DNA of 64,000 bases from Shewanella benthica (GCA_023284085.1 JAKVHY010000024.1:40669-104668); one strand, 5' to 3'. Counted from the stretch's first letter, positions 19,162 through 28,604 are shown. Numbers and translations: made by a program. Notes: generated by a model from the letters alone, not told the origin.

Positions 19162-20006
19162 ACGTCTATCGTCCGACTAAGTTAGAGAAGGCGCTTGAGT
19201 TGAATGCAATACATTGTGCTACGTTATTTGCTGGTGGCACAGATCTTATGGTGCAAGGAATGACTCAGTATGATGACTGCGATAATACTGTGGTGTTTCT
19301 CGATGATATTGCCGAGATCAAGGGGATTGAACTCAATAATCAAACCAGTGAACCTAGGTTAGTGATAGGTGCTGGGGTGACATTGTACGAGTTGATTTCC
19401 CACGAGTCTGTTCCCTTGATGATTAAAGATGCGGCTAAGCGAATCGCGGCGCCGGCCCTGCGTAATCGGGCAACCTTAGTGGGTAATATCTGCAATGCAT
19501 CGCCCGCGGCCGACATGTTGCCCGCCCTGTATCTGCTCGATGCACGCATCGAACTCAGCAGTCCTGGTGGTAAAAGGGAGTTAGCCATAGAGGAGTTTAT
19601 CTCGGGTCCCGGTCAGACATTGAAGTTAGCCGATGAGATAGTGACCAGTGTAAGCCTGACCCTGCCTATGTTTGATGACTATTTATATCATAAGGTAGGG
19701 ACCCGCAAAGCCAATGCGCTGACTAAGTTGTCGATATTAGCCGGGGTGCGAATAGAATCGGGCATCATCAAAGATTGGCGACTGACATTCGGCGCCATAG
19801 GGCCAACTGTGGTCCGCAATGTCGAGTTTGAGCAGGGCTTGATTGGGCAGAGTGCGGCCGTGTTACAGCAAACGGAAACCGTCGATAAGATCATCGATTT
19901 TTATAGTCAGAAGATATCCCCTATCGATGATCACCGTTCAACCGCCGAGTATCGCCGCTGTGCGGCACTCAACCTCTTGCGACGATGGCTGGAAAATATA
20001 GGCTAA
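19155..20006 (+). CDS. xdhB: Xanthine dehydrogenase FAD-binding subunit
   Basis: A 283-residue FAD subunit of the molybdopterin dehydrogenase family. The FAD-binding elements ATLFAGGTDLMVQ near residue 21 and RNRATLVGNICNASPAADMLPAL near residue 98 are typical (only part quoted matters: the TLVGNICNASPAAD loop). The C-terminal domain has KVGTRKANALTKLSILAG. It passes electrons from the 2Fe-2S subunit to NAD+ or another acceptor. It is the last gene of the three-gene xdh operon and is followed by a long palindrome. Confidence 0.94.
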   Translation: MVNVYRPTKLEKALELNAIHCATLFAGGTDLMVQGMTQYDDCDNTVVFLDDIAEIKGIELNNQTSEPRLVIGAGVTLYELISHESVPLMIKDAAKRIAAPALRNRATLVGNICNASPAADMLPALYLLDARIELSSPGGKRELAIEEFISGPGQTLKLADEIVTSVSLTLPMFDDYLYHKVGTRKANALTKLSILAGVRIESGIIKDWRLTFGAIGPTVVRNVEFEQGLIGQSAAVLQQTETVDKIIDFYSQKISPIDDHRSTAEYRRCAALNLLRRWLENIG

Positions 20007-20030
20007 TACCAAGTTCACTTAAAACATCAT

Positions 20031-20066
20031 AGGTCAATGAGTGTATATCACTATACTCATTGACCT
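20031..20066. promoter_or_regulatory. Long inverted repeat between xdhB and pyrB
   Basis: Perfect 12-base arms AGGTCAATGAGT (20031-20042) and ACTCATTGACCT (20055-20066) face each other across a 12-base centre that is itself partly self-complementary. There is no T-tract, so a plain terminator is unlikely. It ends 54 bases before the pyrB start and could be an operator, an attenuator-like hairpin or the edge of a small repeat element. Confidence 0.6.
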
Positions 20067-20119
20067 AAAAGATGTACAATTCCCCTCCGATTTCATCGTC
20101 GGAAAAGGACACTGCAATA

Positions 20120-21052
20120 ATGAGTAACCCCTTATATAATAAACATATAATCTCCATCTCTGATCTCTCTCGTTCTGAATTAGAACTTATCGTCTCTACC
20201 GCCAATAAACTGAAAAAAAACCCTAATCCTGATCTGTTGAAAAACAGCGTTATCGCCAGCTGTTTCTTTGAAGCCTCGACGCGAACTCGCCTGTCTTTCG
20301 AGACCGCGGTACATAGGCTAGGGGGGAGTATCATAGGTTTCCCCGATAGTGGTAATACTTCTTTGGGCAAGAAAGGTGAAACTTTGGCCGATTCGGTAAA
20401 AGTGATCTCCTCCTATTGCGACGCGTTTTTTATGCGCCACAATCAAGAGGGGGCCGCCCGTCTTGCCAGTGAGTTCTCCTCGGTTCCGGTGATCAATGGC
20501 GGTGATGGCTCGAATCAGCATCCGACGCAAACCTTACTCGATCTGTTCAGCATCTATGAGACCCAAGGCACCTTAGATAAGTTGCAGGTGGCCTTCGTGG
20601 GTGATTTGAAATATGGTCGTACTGTGCATTCGCTGACCCAGGCATTATCCCTGTTTGATTGTGAGTTCCACTTCATTGCCCCCTCTGCACTGTCGATGCC
20701 CGATTACATTATCGATGATCTTAATGCCAAAGGGTGTAAGTTTACCTTGCATGACACCTTAGACGGCGTGGTCGATAACTTAGATATCTTGTATATGACC
20801 CGGGTGCAGAAGGAACGTTTCGATGAAACTGAATATCAGCATTTGAAATCCAGTTTTATCTTGAGCGCTAAGATGCTGGAGGGAGTGAAAGACAATCTTA
20901 GGGTATTACACCCATTGCCCAGGGTCGATGAGATCACCACAGATGTAGACCACACACCTTATGCTTATTACTTTCAGCAGGCTGAAAATGGCGTATATGC
21001 CCGCCAAGCGCTGCTTGCCTTAGTGCTGACCAATGAATATGGAGATAAGTAA
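20120..21052 (+). CDS. pyrB: Aspartate carbamoyltransferase catalytic subunit
   Basis: A 310-residue enzyme that forms N-carbamoyl-L-aspartate from carbamoyl phosphate and aspartate, the first committed step of pyrimidine synthesis. ATG 20120 gives MSNPLYNKHIISISDLSR, matching the E. coli start; the longer frame adds 16 residues of leader. Key motifs: FEASTRTRLSFETA (phosphate binding), SLGKKGETLAD with the 80s-loop lysine, FMRHNQEGAARLA, GSNQHPTQTLLDL and LHPLPRVDEI. It overlaps pyrI by TAATG. Its position between the xdh operon and ygfM-xdhD is unusual and places a carbamoyl-phosphate-using enzyme within a pathway that releases carbamoyl phosphate. Confidence 0.97.
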   Translation: MSNPLYNKHIISISDLSRSELELIVSTANKLKKNPNPDLLKNSVIASCFFEASTRTRLSFETAVHRLGGSIIGFPDSGNTSLGKKGETLADSVKVISSYCDAFFMRHNQEGAARLASEFSSVPVINGGDGSNQHPTQTLLDLFSIYETQGTLDKLQVAFVGDLKYGRTVHSLTQALSLFDCEFHFIAPSALSMPDYIIDDLNAKGCKFTLHDTLDGVVDNLDILYMTRVQKERFDETEYQHLKSSFILSAKMLEGVKDNLRVLHPLPRVDEITTDVDHTPYAYYFQQAENGVYARQALLALVLTNEYGDK

Positions 21053-21510
21053 TGAAGAAGCATCTAAAAGTCGAAGCCATTGAAAATGGGACTGTTATCG
21101 ACCATATCGCACCCGGGCAAGGCATTAAAATCCTGAAGTTTTTTGAACTATCCAAGGGGCAACAGCGTCTCACCATAGGGTTTAATTTGCCGACAAGTAG
21201 CGGCGACTTTAAAGATTTGATCAAGATTGAGCATACGGTATTCGATCAAAATCAGGCTAACCAGTTAGCCCTGTTCGCGCCTAAGGCGACCATCAATGTG
21301 ATCGAAAATTTTGAAGTGGTAGACAAGTTTAAAGTGGCTATCCCCGAGCGCATCTCTGGGGTGTTGACCTGCCCTAACAGCAACTGTATCAGCCATAATG
21401 AACCCGTCGACAGTCGCTTCAATATCAAGCAAGAGAGCATCGGAGTTAAGCTTAAGTGCCATTATTGTGAGAAGTCATTTATTTCCGGAGTGTTCCGCGA
21501 GTTTCATTAG
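21052..21510 (+). CDS. pyrI: Aspartate carbamoyltransferase regulatory subunit
   Basis: A 152-residue regulatory chain that confers CTP/UTP inhibition and ATP activation on the PyrB trimer. The nucleotide-binding N-terminus includes VEAIENGTVIDHI and the C-terminal zinc site has CPNSNC and CHYC, the four expected cysteines. Its ATG overlaps the pyrB stop codon. A strong terminator follows 60 bases later. Confidence 0.97.
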   Translation: MKKHLKVEAIENGTVIDHIAPGQGIKILKFFELSKGQQRLTIGFNLPTSSGDFKDLIKIEHTVFDQNQANQLALFAPKATINVIENFEVVDKFKVAIPERISGVLTCPNSNCISHNEPVDSRFNIKQESIGVKLKCHYCEKSFISGVFREFH

Positions 21511-21568
21511 TCGCACCAGGGCTTTGCTGAGGTGAAATGATTTCACTTGTGGCCAAACTTATCCAGCT

Positions 21569-21606
21569 AGGGCTATCACTATCAAAGTGATAGCCCTTTT
21601 TATTAT
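21569..21606 (+). terminator. Terminator of pyrBI
   Basis: A 12-base-pair perfect stem AGGGCTATCACT/AGTGATAGCCCT with five-base loop is followed by TTTTTATTATTTT. Confidence 0.9.
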
Positions 21607-21901
21607 TTTGATAGCCTTTGATATTAATCGTTCACTTTAGTCCCATTCCCCCCGCTATTTCGTGCTTTATCAGGCCAACTTCTGCTGCAGAGATTTGGAT
21701 CTGAGTCGCTATGCTGCCGTAAACCGTCAAGAGTCTCATTGGCGACGGCATAAACTTGACGCGAATCACAAAAAAAAACAATAACCCACTCAATCATGAT
21801 TCTGGCGTAAATGTTGCCACTAGTTAACTCAATTGCATCACTTATTTTAAAACCATGTAAGTAGTGGTTGAGAAATAAGCTCATTTGAGAAGGGAAGTAC
21901 T
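21607..21901. other. Intergenic region before ygfM
   Basis: No gene is supported here. The stretch presumably holds the ygfM-xdhD promoter. AAGGGAAGTACT directly before ATG 21902 is the ygfM ribosome binding site. Confidence 0.4.
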
Positions 21902-22696
21902 ATGATTGAACACTTTTTTAAGCCCAGCAACACAGACCAAGCTCTGAATTTAATGAAGGAGCATGCAGCCAATGCAACCTGGTTTGCAGGTGGCTCAAAA
22001 CTCAATGCCAGACCCAGTCTTACGAAAAAAACCGTCGCGATTTCTCTGCATAACTTAGCCCTGGAAACCATTGAGTTGCGTGGTAACTCCCTGTATATCG
22101 GTGCCATGTGTCGGGTTCAGTCTGTGCTGGAAAATGAATTAACTCCCTATGGTCTAAAGCAGGCAGCTCAATTCATTTATTCAAAACATGTACGTAATCA
22201 AGCCACTATTGGCGGAGAGATCGCCGCCTTTCAAGAAGAAGCCTTATTGTTGCCCGTCTTGATAGCCCTTAAGACGCGCATCGTGACGGCCGAAGCCGGA
22301 GAGATGGGGATTGAAGATTACCTGGAAAGTGACAGCCGTGGCTTGATCCTTCAGGTGGTGATCCCGGATGTCAACTTGGTTTGTCTGGCCTACAACATGA
22401 CTCGCTCAGCGGCGGGCCTTTCTATTATCAATGTGGCCGTATCTTTAGACCAGGCTGGTGAAAGTGTGATCGCCATCGATGGTGTCTCACCACGCAGAGC
22501 CGGTTACAGCATTCCTGTTCGATTGAGAGACATCGAGGCTCAAAAGTTAACTGAAGAGCAACTGGAAAAAGCGGTGGCTAACTCAGTATTTCCTGAGGCC
22601 GATATTCGCGGCAGCGTCGATTATAAGCAATATATTTCAGGCATCTTAGTGACTGATTTGCTTGCCGAATGTAAACGTCTAGTGAAGGAGGCTTAG
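21902..22696 (+). CDS. ygfM: YgfM: FAD-binding subunit of a molybdopterin hydroxylase
   Basis: A 264-residue FAD-binding domain protein resembling E. coli YgfM and shorter than a standard xanthine dehydrogenase FAD subunit. It begins MIEHFFKPSN; ATWFAGGSKLNARPS and HVRNQATIGGEIAAFQEE are the FAD-binding loops. The C-terminal domain is reduced. It ends immediately before xdhD (stop 22694-22696), and the pair should form one hydroxylase. It is a second hydroxylase module besides the three-subunit enzyme encoded at 16493-20006. Confidence 0.93.
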   Translation: MIEHFFKPSNTDQALNLMKEHAANATWFAGGSKLNARPSLTKKTVAISLHNLALETIELRGNSLYIGAMCRVQSVLENELTPYGLKQAAQFIYSKHVRNQATIGGEIAAFQEEALLLPVLIALKTRIVTAEAGEMGIEDYLESDSRGLILQVVIPDVNLVCLAYNMTRSAAGLSIINVAVSLDQAGESVIAIDGVSPRRAGYSIPVRLRDIEAQKLTEEQLEKAVANSVFPEADIRGSVDYKQYISGILVTDLLAECKRLVKEA

Positions 22697-22698
22697 TG

Positions 22699-25569
22699 AT
22701 GAGCATTAACCTAACAATAAATGATCGCCAGCAAGAACTTGTTTGTCGTCTTGGTGATAATGTCCAAACCTTATTGCACAAGGCTGGTTTTCACTCGGTA
22801 CGAAACAGTGATGATGGTTTTGGTTTTGCCGGTTCCGACGTGATATTAGTCGATGGTCGCCTACTGAACGCGTCCTTGTTGATCGCGGCTCAGCTTGAGG
22901 GTACCAAGATCTATACGGCCGAATCATTGGGTAAGTGGAATCAGCTGAACCATGTCCAGCAAGCGATGATCGACGTGGGTGTGGTGCAATCGGGATATAA
23001 CGATCCCGCCATGGCGCTGATTTTAACTGAGCTGTTAAAGCATAATCCGAATCCAAATCGTGACGAGATAGACGATGCTCTGACCGGCATATTTAGTCGT
23101 GATGCTGGCTATCAGCAATACTATGAGGTGATTGAGTTAGCGGTTAATCGCCTGAAAAATCCAGAGCATGATAAGCAGTACGCACCAGAATTCAGGGACG
23201 ATCTCACCTTTATCGGTAAGAACACGCCCAAGTTAGACTCGGCTAAAATGGTGCAGGCGAAACCTTGTTATGTAGAAGATAGGATCCCTGCAGATGCCTG
23301 CGTGATAAAGATGCTCCGCAGTCCGCATCCTCACGCCTGGCTCACTCACTTAGATGTCACCAAAGCCGAAGCTTTGGAGGGGGTGGTGACTGTCATCACC
23401 TATAAAAATTGCCCGGATATTGCTTACACTCCAGGTGGTCAGACTGCCCCAGAGCCTTCGCCATTAGATAGACGCATGTTTTGTCAGAAGCTACGTCATG
23501 TGGGTGATAGAGTCGCCGCTGTGGTGGCCGAATCCGTCGAGATAGCCGAGCAAGCACTCAAGCTGATTGAGGTTAAATATGACGTCCTCAAGCCGGTTAT
23601 CAGCATCGATGATGCCCGCGCCGCCGATGCGCCCATTATCCACAATGGTCCCATCGAGTATATTGTTGGCGCACCTGATGATTTAGATGAACAAAATAAA
23701 AATGCCGATATCAGAGACGGTAAGGTGATCCTTAACTTCCCCATTGGCTGTTTCCCGAGGAAAAATATTGCGGCGAGCATTCGTGGCCATATCGGCGATA
23801 TTAACAAAGGTTTTAACGAGGCCGATCACGTCATAGAGCGTACCTATGAGTCTAAGCAGGTACAGCAACTACCGACGGAAACCCATATTTGTTACAGCTA
23901 TATGGATGGCGATCGTCTGGTGATGCACGACTCGACTCAGGTGCCTTGGCATGTGCGTCGCCAGGTCGCTAACATTATCGGTATTAAGCAGAATAAGGTG
24001 CATATCGTCAAGGAGCGTGTCGGCGGTGGTTTTGGTTCTAAGCAAGATATCTTATTGCAAGATGTCTGTGGTTGGGCGACTTGGATCACAGGCAGAGGCG
24101 TGTATTTTCACTACACACGTGAAGAGGAGTTTATCGCTAACTCTACCCGTCACGTGGCTAAGGTGCATGTGAAAATTGGTGCCAAGAAAGATGGTACTTT
24201 GACCGCGATCGATATGGATTTTCTTGCAAACACAGGTCCTTACGGTAACCACGCTCTGACGGTACCTTGTAATGGCCCCGCCTTGTCATTGCCTCTATAC
24301 CCCTGTGATAACGTCGATTTTCGTGTGACGACTTACTACTCCAATATCTGCCCCACCGGTGCTTACCAAGGTTACGGTGCGCCTAAGGGTAACTTCGCCT
24401 TGACTATGGCGATGGCTGAGATGGCTGAAGTTCTGGGTATCGATCATCTGGAGATGGTTGAGATCAACCGAGTTCGTGAAGGTCAGGAACTTAAGATCTT
24501 GGGCGCTATCGGCGAAGGTAAGATGCCGGCAACGGCTCCAAGAGCAATGAGTTGTGCCCTAGAGCCAATCCTTAAGCAGGGACGTGAGCTGATTAACTGG
24601 GATGGTGAAAAGAAAGCGGATGGCGACTGGCGCATTGGTCGCGGAGTGGCGATTATTCAGCAAAAATCGGGCATTCCAGATATCGATCAGGCTAACTGCT
24701 CGATTAAGATGGCATCCGATGGCACCTTCATCGTTCACTCCGGTGGTGCCGATATTGGTACCGGACTCGATACTGTGGTAGCCAAACTCACCGCCGAGGT
24801 GCTGCGCTGTCCCATCGATGAGATCACCATTCACTCAGGTGATACGGATCATACCCCATTCGATAAGGGCGCTTACGCCTCTTCGGGTACCTGTTTCTCC
24901 GGCAATGCCGCCAAAATAGCTGCCGAAGCCATGCGCACTAAGATCTTAACCTGTGGCGCCGAGATGCTGGAGGAGGCCGTCGAAGATGTGGTTCTTGCGG
25001 CTCCTGGCGTAGTTAAAGGTAAGCAAGGTGAAGTCAGCTACTTTGATATTGCTCGTCGCGCCGAGAGCGGCACAGGTTGGGGGCAGTTAATGGCCAACGG
25101 TTGTTACACGACCTCACTGTTCGCCTTCCCCTATGGTGCCAACTTTACCGAAGTGGCAGTCAATGTCCGCACCGGTGAAATCAAGCTGGAGAAGTTCCAT
25201 GCCTTGCTTGACTGCGGTACGCCTATCAATCCAAACCTTGCCCTGGGCCAGATCTATGGTGCCAGTTTACGTGCTATCGGTCACAGCTTAACCGAAGAGC
25301 TTATCTATGACGAAAATGGTATCCCGCTAACCCGTGACCTTAAGAGCTATGGTGCGCCTATGATTGGCGATATTCCTAAGGAATTTAAGGCTGTACTGGT
25401 TCCGAGTGATGACAAGGTTGGTCCTTACGGGGCTAAGTCTATCTCTGAAATCGGCGTCAACGGCGCAGCGCCCGCAATTGCATCGGCTATTCATGATGCT
25501 TGTGGCGTATGGATCCGTGACTGGCATTTCACTCCCGAAAAGGTCCTCGAAGGACTGAACAAATTATAA
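22699..25569 (+). CDS. xdhD: XdhD: fused Fe-S-like/molybdopterin hydroxylase, putative hypoxanthine or purine oxidase
   Basis: A 956-residue protein matching E. coli XdhD (YgfN) from end to end. The ATG at 22699 is preferred to the GTG at 22696 because AAGGAGG (22685-22691) is then seven bases away. Residues 1 to about 155 have the fold of the 2Fe-2S subunit but no cluster cysteines: VVQSGYNDPAM replaces the usual CGFCTPGM and FSRDAGYQQYY replaces CRCTGY. The molybdopterin part has FPIGCFPRKN, GGGFGSKQDILLQD, GAYQGYGAPKGNFALT, GGADIGTGLDTV, and GAKSISEIGVNGAAPAIA with the catalytic glutamate. It should oxidise a purine or purine-derived ring in the cytoplasm with YgfM. Electron transfer without Fe-S centres in this chain is unexplained. 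Confidence 0.95.
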   Translation: MSINLTINDRQQELVCRLGDNVQTLLHKAGFHSVRNSDDGFGFAGSDVILVDGRLLNASLLIAAQLEGTKIYTAESLGKWNQLNHVQQAMIDVGVVQSGYNDPAMALILTELLKHNPNPNRDEIDDALTGIFSRDAGYQQYYEVIELAVNRLKNPEHDKQYAPEFRDDLTFIGKNTPKLDSAKMVQAKPCYVEDRIPADACVIKMLRSPHPHAWLTHLDVTKAEALEGVVTVITYKNCPDIAYTPGGQTAPEPSPLDRRMFCQKLRHVGDRVAAVVAESVEIAEQALKLIEVKYDVLKPVISIDDARAADAPIIHNGPIEYIVGAPDDLDEQNKNADIRDGKVILNFPIGCFPRKNIAASIRGHIGDINKGFNEADHVIERTYESKQVQQLPTETHICYSYMDGDRLVMHDSTQVPWHVRRQVANIIGIKQNKVHIVKERVGGGFGSKQDILLQDVCGWATWITGRGVYFHYTREEEFIANSTRHVAKVHVKIGAKKDGTLTAIDMDFLANTGPYGNHALTVPCNGPALSLPLYPCDNVDFRVTTYYSNICPTGAYQGYGAPKGNFALTMAMAEMAEVLGIDHLEMVEINRVREGQELKILGAIGEGKMPATAPRAMSCALEPILKQGRELINWDGEKKADGDWRIGRGVAIIQQKSGIPDIDQANCSIKMASDGTFIVHSGGADIGTGLDTVVAKLTAEVLRCPIDEITIHSGDTDHTPFDKGAYASSGTCFSGNAAKIAAEAMRTKILTCGAEMLEEAVEDVVLAAPGVVKGKQGEVSYFDIARRAESGTGWGQLMANGCYTTSLFAFPYGANFTEVAVNVRTGEIKLEKFHALLDCGTPINPNLALGQIYGASLRAIGHSLTEELIYDENGIPLTRDLKSYGAPMIGDIPKEFKAVLVPSDDKVGPYGAKSISEIGVNGAAPAIASAIHDACGVWIRDWHFTPEKVLEGLNKL

Positions 25570-25589
25570 ATATTTAAGGAGAGCTAAGG

Positions 25590-25609
25590 GCGCGCGCGAC
25601 GTTTGTCGC
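25590..25609 (+). other. GC-rich hairpin after xdhD
   Basis: GCGCGAC-GTTT-GTCGCG can form a stable stem but lacks a following T-run; its role is unknown. Confidence 0.35.
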
Positions 25610-25728
25610 GTTCGTTCTCGATTTCACATGTTAATTGTTCCTGTTTGATCTGAAGTTTACTTAAAAACCACCAAGTTTGTTGATGTATTAGAGCATGACT
25701 TGCCACCAAGTTTAGATAAGGATTCGAG

Positions 25729-27135
25729 ATGAAACTGTTATATAAGATTGAAGATAAACCGCCTATGGGTGTCAGTATTGTGTTGGCACTGCAGCATATG
25801 TTAGCCGCTATGGGGGCGATTGTTGCTGTCCCTCTAGTCGTTGGTTCCGCCATAGGTATGAGCACAGAAGATATGGTTATTCTGGTTAATGCCGCATTAA
25901 TGGTCTCGGGCCTAGTGACCATTATTCAGTGTAAAGGTGCAGGCCCGGTTGGAATACGTTTACCCGTGGTGATGGGCACCAGTTTTACCTTCGTTGCCAT
26001 TTCTATCTCCATAGGCCTGGAATCCGGGGCCTCGGCGATTTTTGGCTCCGCGTTAATAGGCTCCCTAGTGATGATTATTGGCAGTCGTTTTATGCCACAG
26101 ATCAGAAAGTTATTTCCGCCCGTAGTCTCAGGCACAGTAGTCTTGCTTATTGGCTTAACGATTTTACCTGTGGCAGTAGATTGGTTCGCCGGTGGTTTTG
26201 TCGGCCAAGAGGGCTATGGCTCTTATAATAACCTGCTGCTCGGCTTGCTGGTGTTGGTGGTGGTCATTGTCCTATCACAGCTAGGCAAGGGCATAGTATC
26301 TGCCGCCGCCATCGTTATCGGTATGTTTGTCGGTTATGTGGTCGCGATCATGTTAGGTATTGTCGACTTCTCCCCGGTTGGTGCCGCTCCGGTATTTGCC
26401 CTACCTAGTCTACTTCCCTTCGGTCTCAGCTTTACCATCAGCGGCATAATAGGCATGTCTATCGCCTACCTAGTCACTATCATGGAGTCCACCGGAGACT
26501 TCTTAGCCCTGAGTGATGCGACCAATACTAAGTTAACCGGTGATAAACTTTCCAAGGGCATCTTATGTGATGGTCTGGGCAGCGCCTTGGCATCGACCTT
26601 AGGGACTACGCCATTCTCATCTTTTAGCCAAAATGTAGGTATCGTCTCGATAACTGGGGTCGCCAGCCGACATGTGGTGGCATTAACCGGTCTTATCATG
26701 GTGTTCGCCGGACTATTCCCCAAAATTGGTGCTCTGGTTGTCACCATACCTTCTCCTGTGCTCGGCGGTGCTGGCCTGGTGATGTTCGCCATGATCATCT
26801 CAGCGGGTATCGGTATCTTAGCTCGTATCAACTTCACTAAGCGCAACATGATGATCATAGCCGTGGGCGTCGCCTTTGGTATGGCGGTAACCTTCCGCCC
26901 CGAGATCCTCAACAGTTTTCCCGACTCAGTTAGGGTTATCTTCGGCTCAGGTATCACTGCAGGCTCATTAGTTGCGTTGCTGCTTAACCTAGTGCTTAGG
27001 GTCAGTCGCTCAGATGAAGTCCAGTGTACGGCAGAGAAACGCGAGTCGTTGCAAGAGCAGATTGCAGAGAGTGAATCTGAAAATCTGTCTGAAGCTGACA
27101 AATCTGATGAAAAATCAGTCATAACAATCAAATAG
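25729..27135 (+). CDS. NCS2 family xanthine/uric acid permease
   Basis: A 468-residue polytopic inner-membrane protein with about 12 to 14 hydrophobic segments. It carries the NCS2 features: LALQHMLAAMGAIVAVP with the QH motif in TM1, VTIMESTGDFLAL with the TM8 glutamate, FSSFSQNVGIVSITG containing the family signature, and GGAGLVMFAMIISAGI. The sequence is nearer to the urate carrier UacT (YgfU) than to XanQ by eye, so uric acid or xanthine import by proton symport is likely. The C-terminal 45 residues are acidic and polar. It follows xdhD by 160 bases and precedes guaD. Confidence 0.88.
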   Translation: MKLLYKIEDKPPMGVSIVLALQHMLAAMGAIVAVPLVVGSAIGMSTEDMVILVNAALMVSGLVTIIQCKGAGPVGIRLPVVMGTSFTFVAISISIGLESGASAIFGSALIGSLVMIIGSRFMPQIRKLFPPVVSGTVVLLIGLTILPVAVDWFAGGFVGQEGYGSYNNLLLGLLVLVVVIVLSQLGKGIVSAAAIVIGMFVGYVVAIMLGIVDFSPVGAAPVFALPSLLPFGLSFTISGIIGMSIAYLVTIMESTGDFLALSDATNTKLTGDKLSKGILCDGLGSALASTLGTTPFSSFSQNVGIVSITGVASRHVVALTGLIMVFAGLFPKIGALVVTIPSPVLGGAGLVMFAMIISAGIGILARINFTKRNMMIIAVGVAFGMAVTFRPEILNSFPDSVRVIFGSGITAGSLVALLLNLVLRVSRSDEVQCTAEKRESLQEQIAESESENLSEADKSDEKSVITIK

Positions 27136-27287
27136 CGAATTTATTCCAGTAAAAATGTGTAGATCACCACAAGTGGTTAATAACAGGTATTGCCACTTTT
27201 GGGATGTTAATAATATAGCTAGGCTACTAGGTCTGGTCTGCACTTTAATGCAATTGATTGATAATAAGAGATAAATTGAGGTTTATG

Positions 27288-28604
27288 ATGGAATATAATC
27301 ATACAATAAAAGTCATTAGAGCATCGTTCCTGGATATCTTAAGCGTGGTAGATGATCCAGCTGATATCGAGAAGAATCTAAGATTTATTGAAGATGGTCT
27401 GATGTTTGTTGCCAATGGACGCATAGAGTGGATCGGCACCTGGGAAGAGGGAAAAGACAAGATCCCCGCAGATGTCAGAGTGCGCAGCTATCCGGGAAAA
27501 ATAGTCATGCCCGGGTTTATCGATACCCATATTCACTACCCACAATCTGAGATGGTGGGTGCCTATGGTGAGCAGTTGCTCGAATGGCTAGATAACTATG
27601 TTTTCCCCACCGAGGCGCGTTACAAAGACAAAGACTATGCCAAAGAGATGTCTGAGTTCTTTGTAAAACAACTGCTGCGCAACGGCACAACCACGGCATT
27701 GGTATTTGGTACCGTGCATCCTGAGTCAGTCGACGCACTGTTTGAAGTGGCTGAAAACATCAATATGCGCATGATAGCCGGTAAGGTGATGATGGACAGG
27801 AATGCACCTGATTATCTACTGGATACGCCTGAGATTAGCTACAACCAGACCAAGGAACTCATTGAGAGGTGGCATAAACGCGGACGTCTGCTCTATGCCA
27901 TTACTCCACGCTTTGCCCCGACTTCATCCCCAGAGCAACTCGATGTCGCCGGCAGACTCAAGAAAGAATTCCCCGACACTTATATACACACTCATCTGTG
28001 TGAAAATAAGGATGAAATCAAGTGGGTTAAAGAGCTGTTTCCTGAGCGTGCCAGCTACTTAGATGTTTATCATCACCACGGACTGACGGGGCCTAAGAGT
28101 ATATTTGCCCACAGTATTCACCTTGAAGATTGTGAGTGGGATTGTCTTCATGAGACAGATTCTGCGATTTCTTTCTGCCCTACATCAAACCTGTATCTTG
28201 GCAGCGGCCTGTTTAAGTTACAAGAAGCCTGGAAGCGTAAGGTCAAGGTAGGCGTCGGCACAGATATTGGTGCTGGAACGACCTTCAGCATGATGCAGAC
28301 CCTGAATGAAGCCTACAAGGTGATGCAACTGCAGGAGTATCGTTTATCTGCATACGAGGCCTTCTATCTGGCGACATTAGGCGGCGCTAAGTCTCTGTCT
28401 TTAGATCACCTGATCGGTAACTTTGAGATAGGTAAGGAAGCCGACTTTGTGGTTATCGATCCCTGCGCGACCCCTCTACAGCAATTGAGATATGACAACT
28501 CAAAGTCTCTTGCCGATGAGCTGTTTGTGCTCATTACCTTAAGTGATGATCGCAGCATCTATCGTACCTATGTCGATGGACAATTAGTTTACGCACGCAA
28601 TTAA
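27288..28604 (+). CDS. guaD: Guanine deaminase
   Basis: A 438-residue amidohydrolase that converts guanine to xanthine and ammonia, almost the length of E. coli GuaD. Of two adjacent ATGs, 27288 is chosen because GAGG lies six bases upstream. Visible motifs: PGFIDTHIHYPQSEMVGAYG (family hallmark with metal histidines), NGTTTALVFGTVHP, HTHLCEN, FAHSIHLED, CPTSNLYLGSGLF and GVGTDIGAGTTFSM. It stands between two purine permease genes and provides xanthine for the dehydrogenases. Confidence 0.97.
   Translation: MEYNHTIKVIRASFLDILSVVDDPADIEKNLRFIEDGLMFVANGRIEWIGTWEEGKDKIPADVRVRSYPGKIVMPGFIDTHIHYPQSEMVGAYGEQLLEWLDNYVFPTEARYKDKDYAKEMSEFFVKQLLRNGTTTALVFGTVHPESVDALFEVAENINMRMIAGKVMMDRNAPDYLLDTPEISYNQTKELIERWHKRGRLLYAITPRFAPTSSPEQLDVAGRLKKEFPDTYIHTHLCENKDEIKWVKELFPERASYLDVYHHHGLTGPKSIFAHSIHLEDCEWDCLHETDSAISFCPTSNLYLGSGLFKLQEAWKRKVKVGVGTDIGAGTTFSMMQTLNEAYKVMQLQEYRLSAYEAFYLATLGGAKSLSLDHLIGNFEIGKEADFVVIDPCATPLQQLRYDNSKSLADELFVLITLSDDRSIYRTYVDGQLVYARN

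Noticed and set aside
20007..20119. pyrBI leader-peptide attenuator
   Set aside because: No short frame ending in a U-rich pause and terminator hairpin was found; only the T-less palindrome is present.
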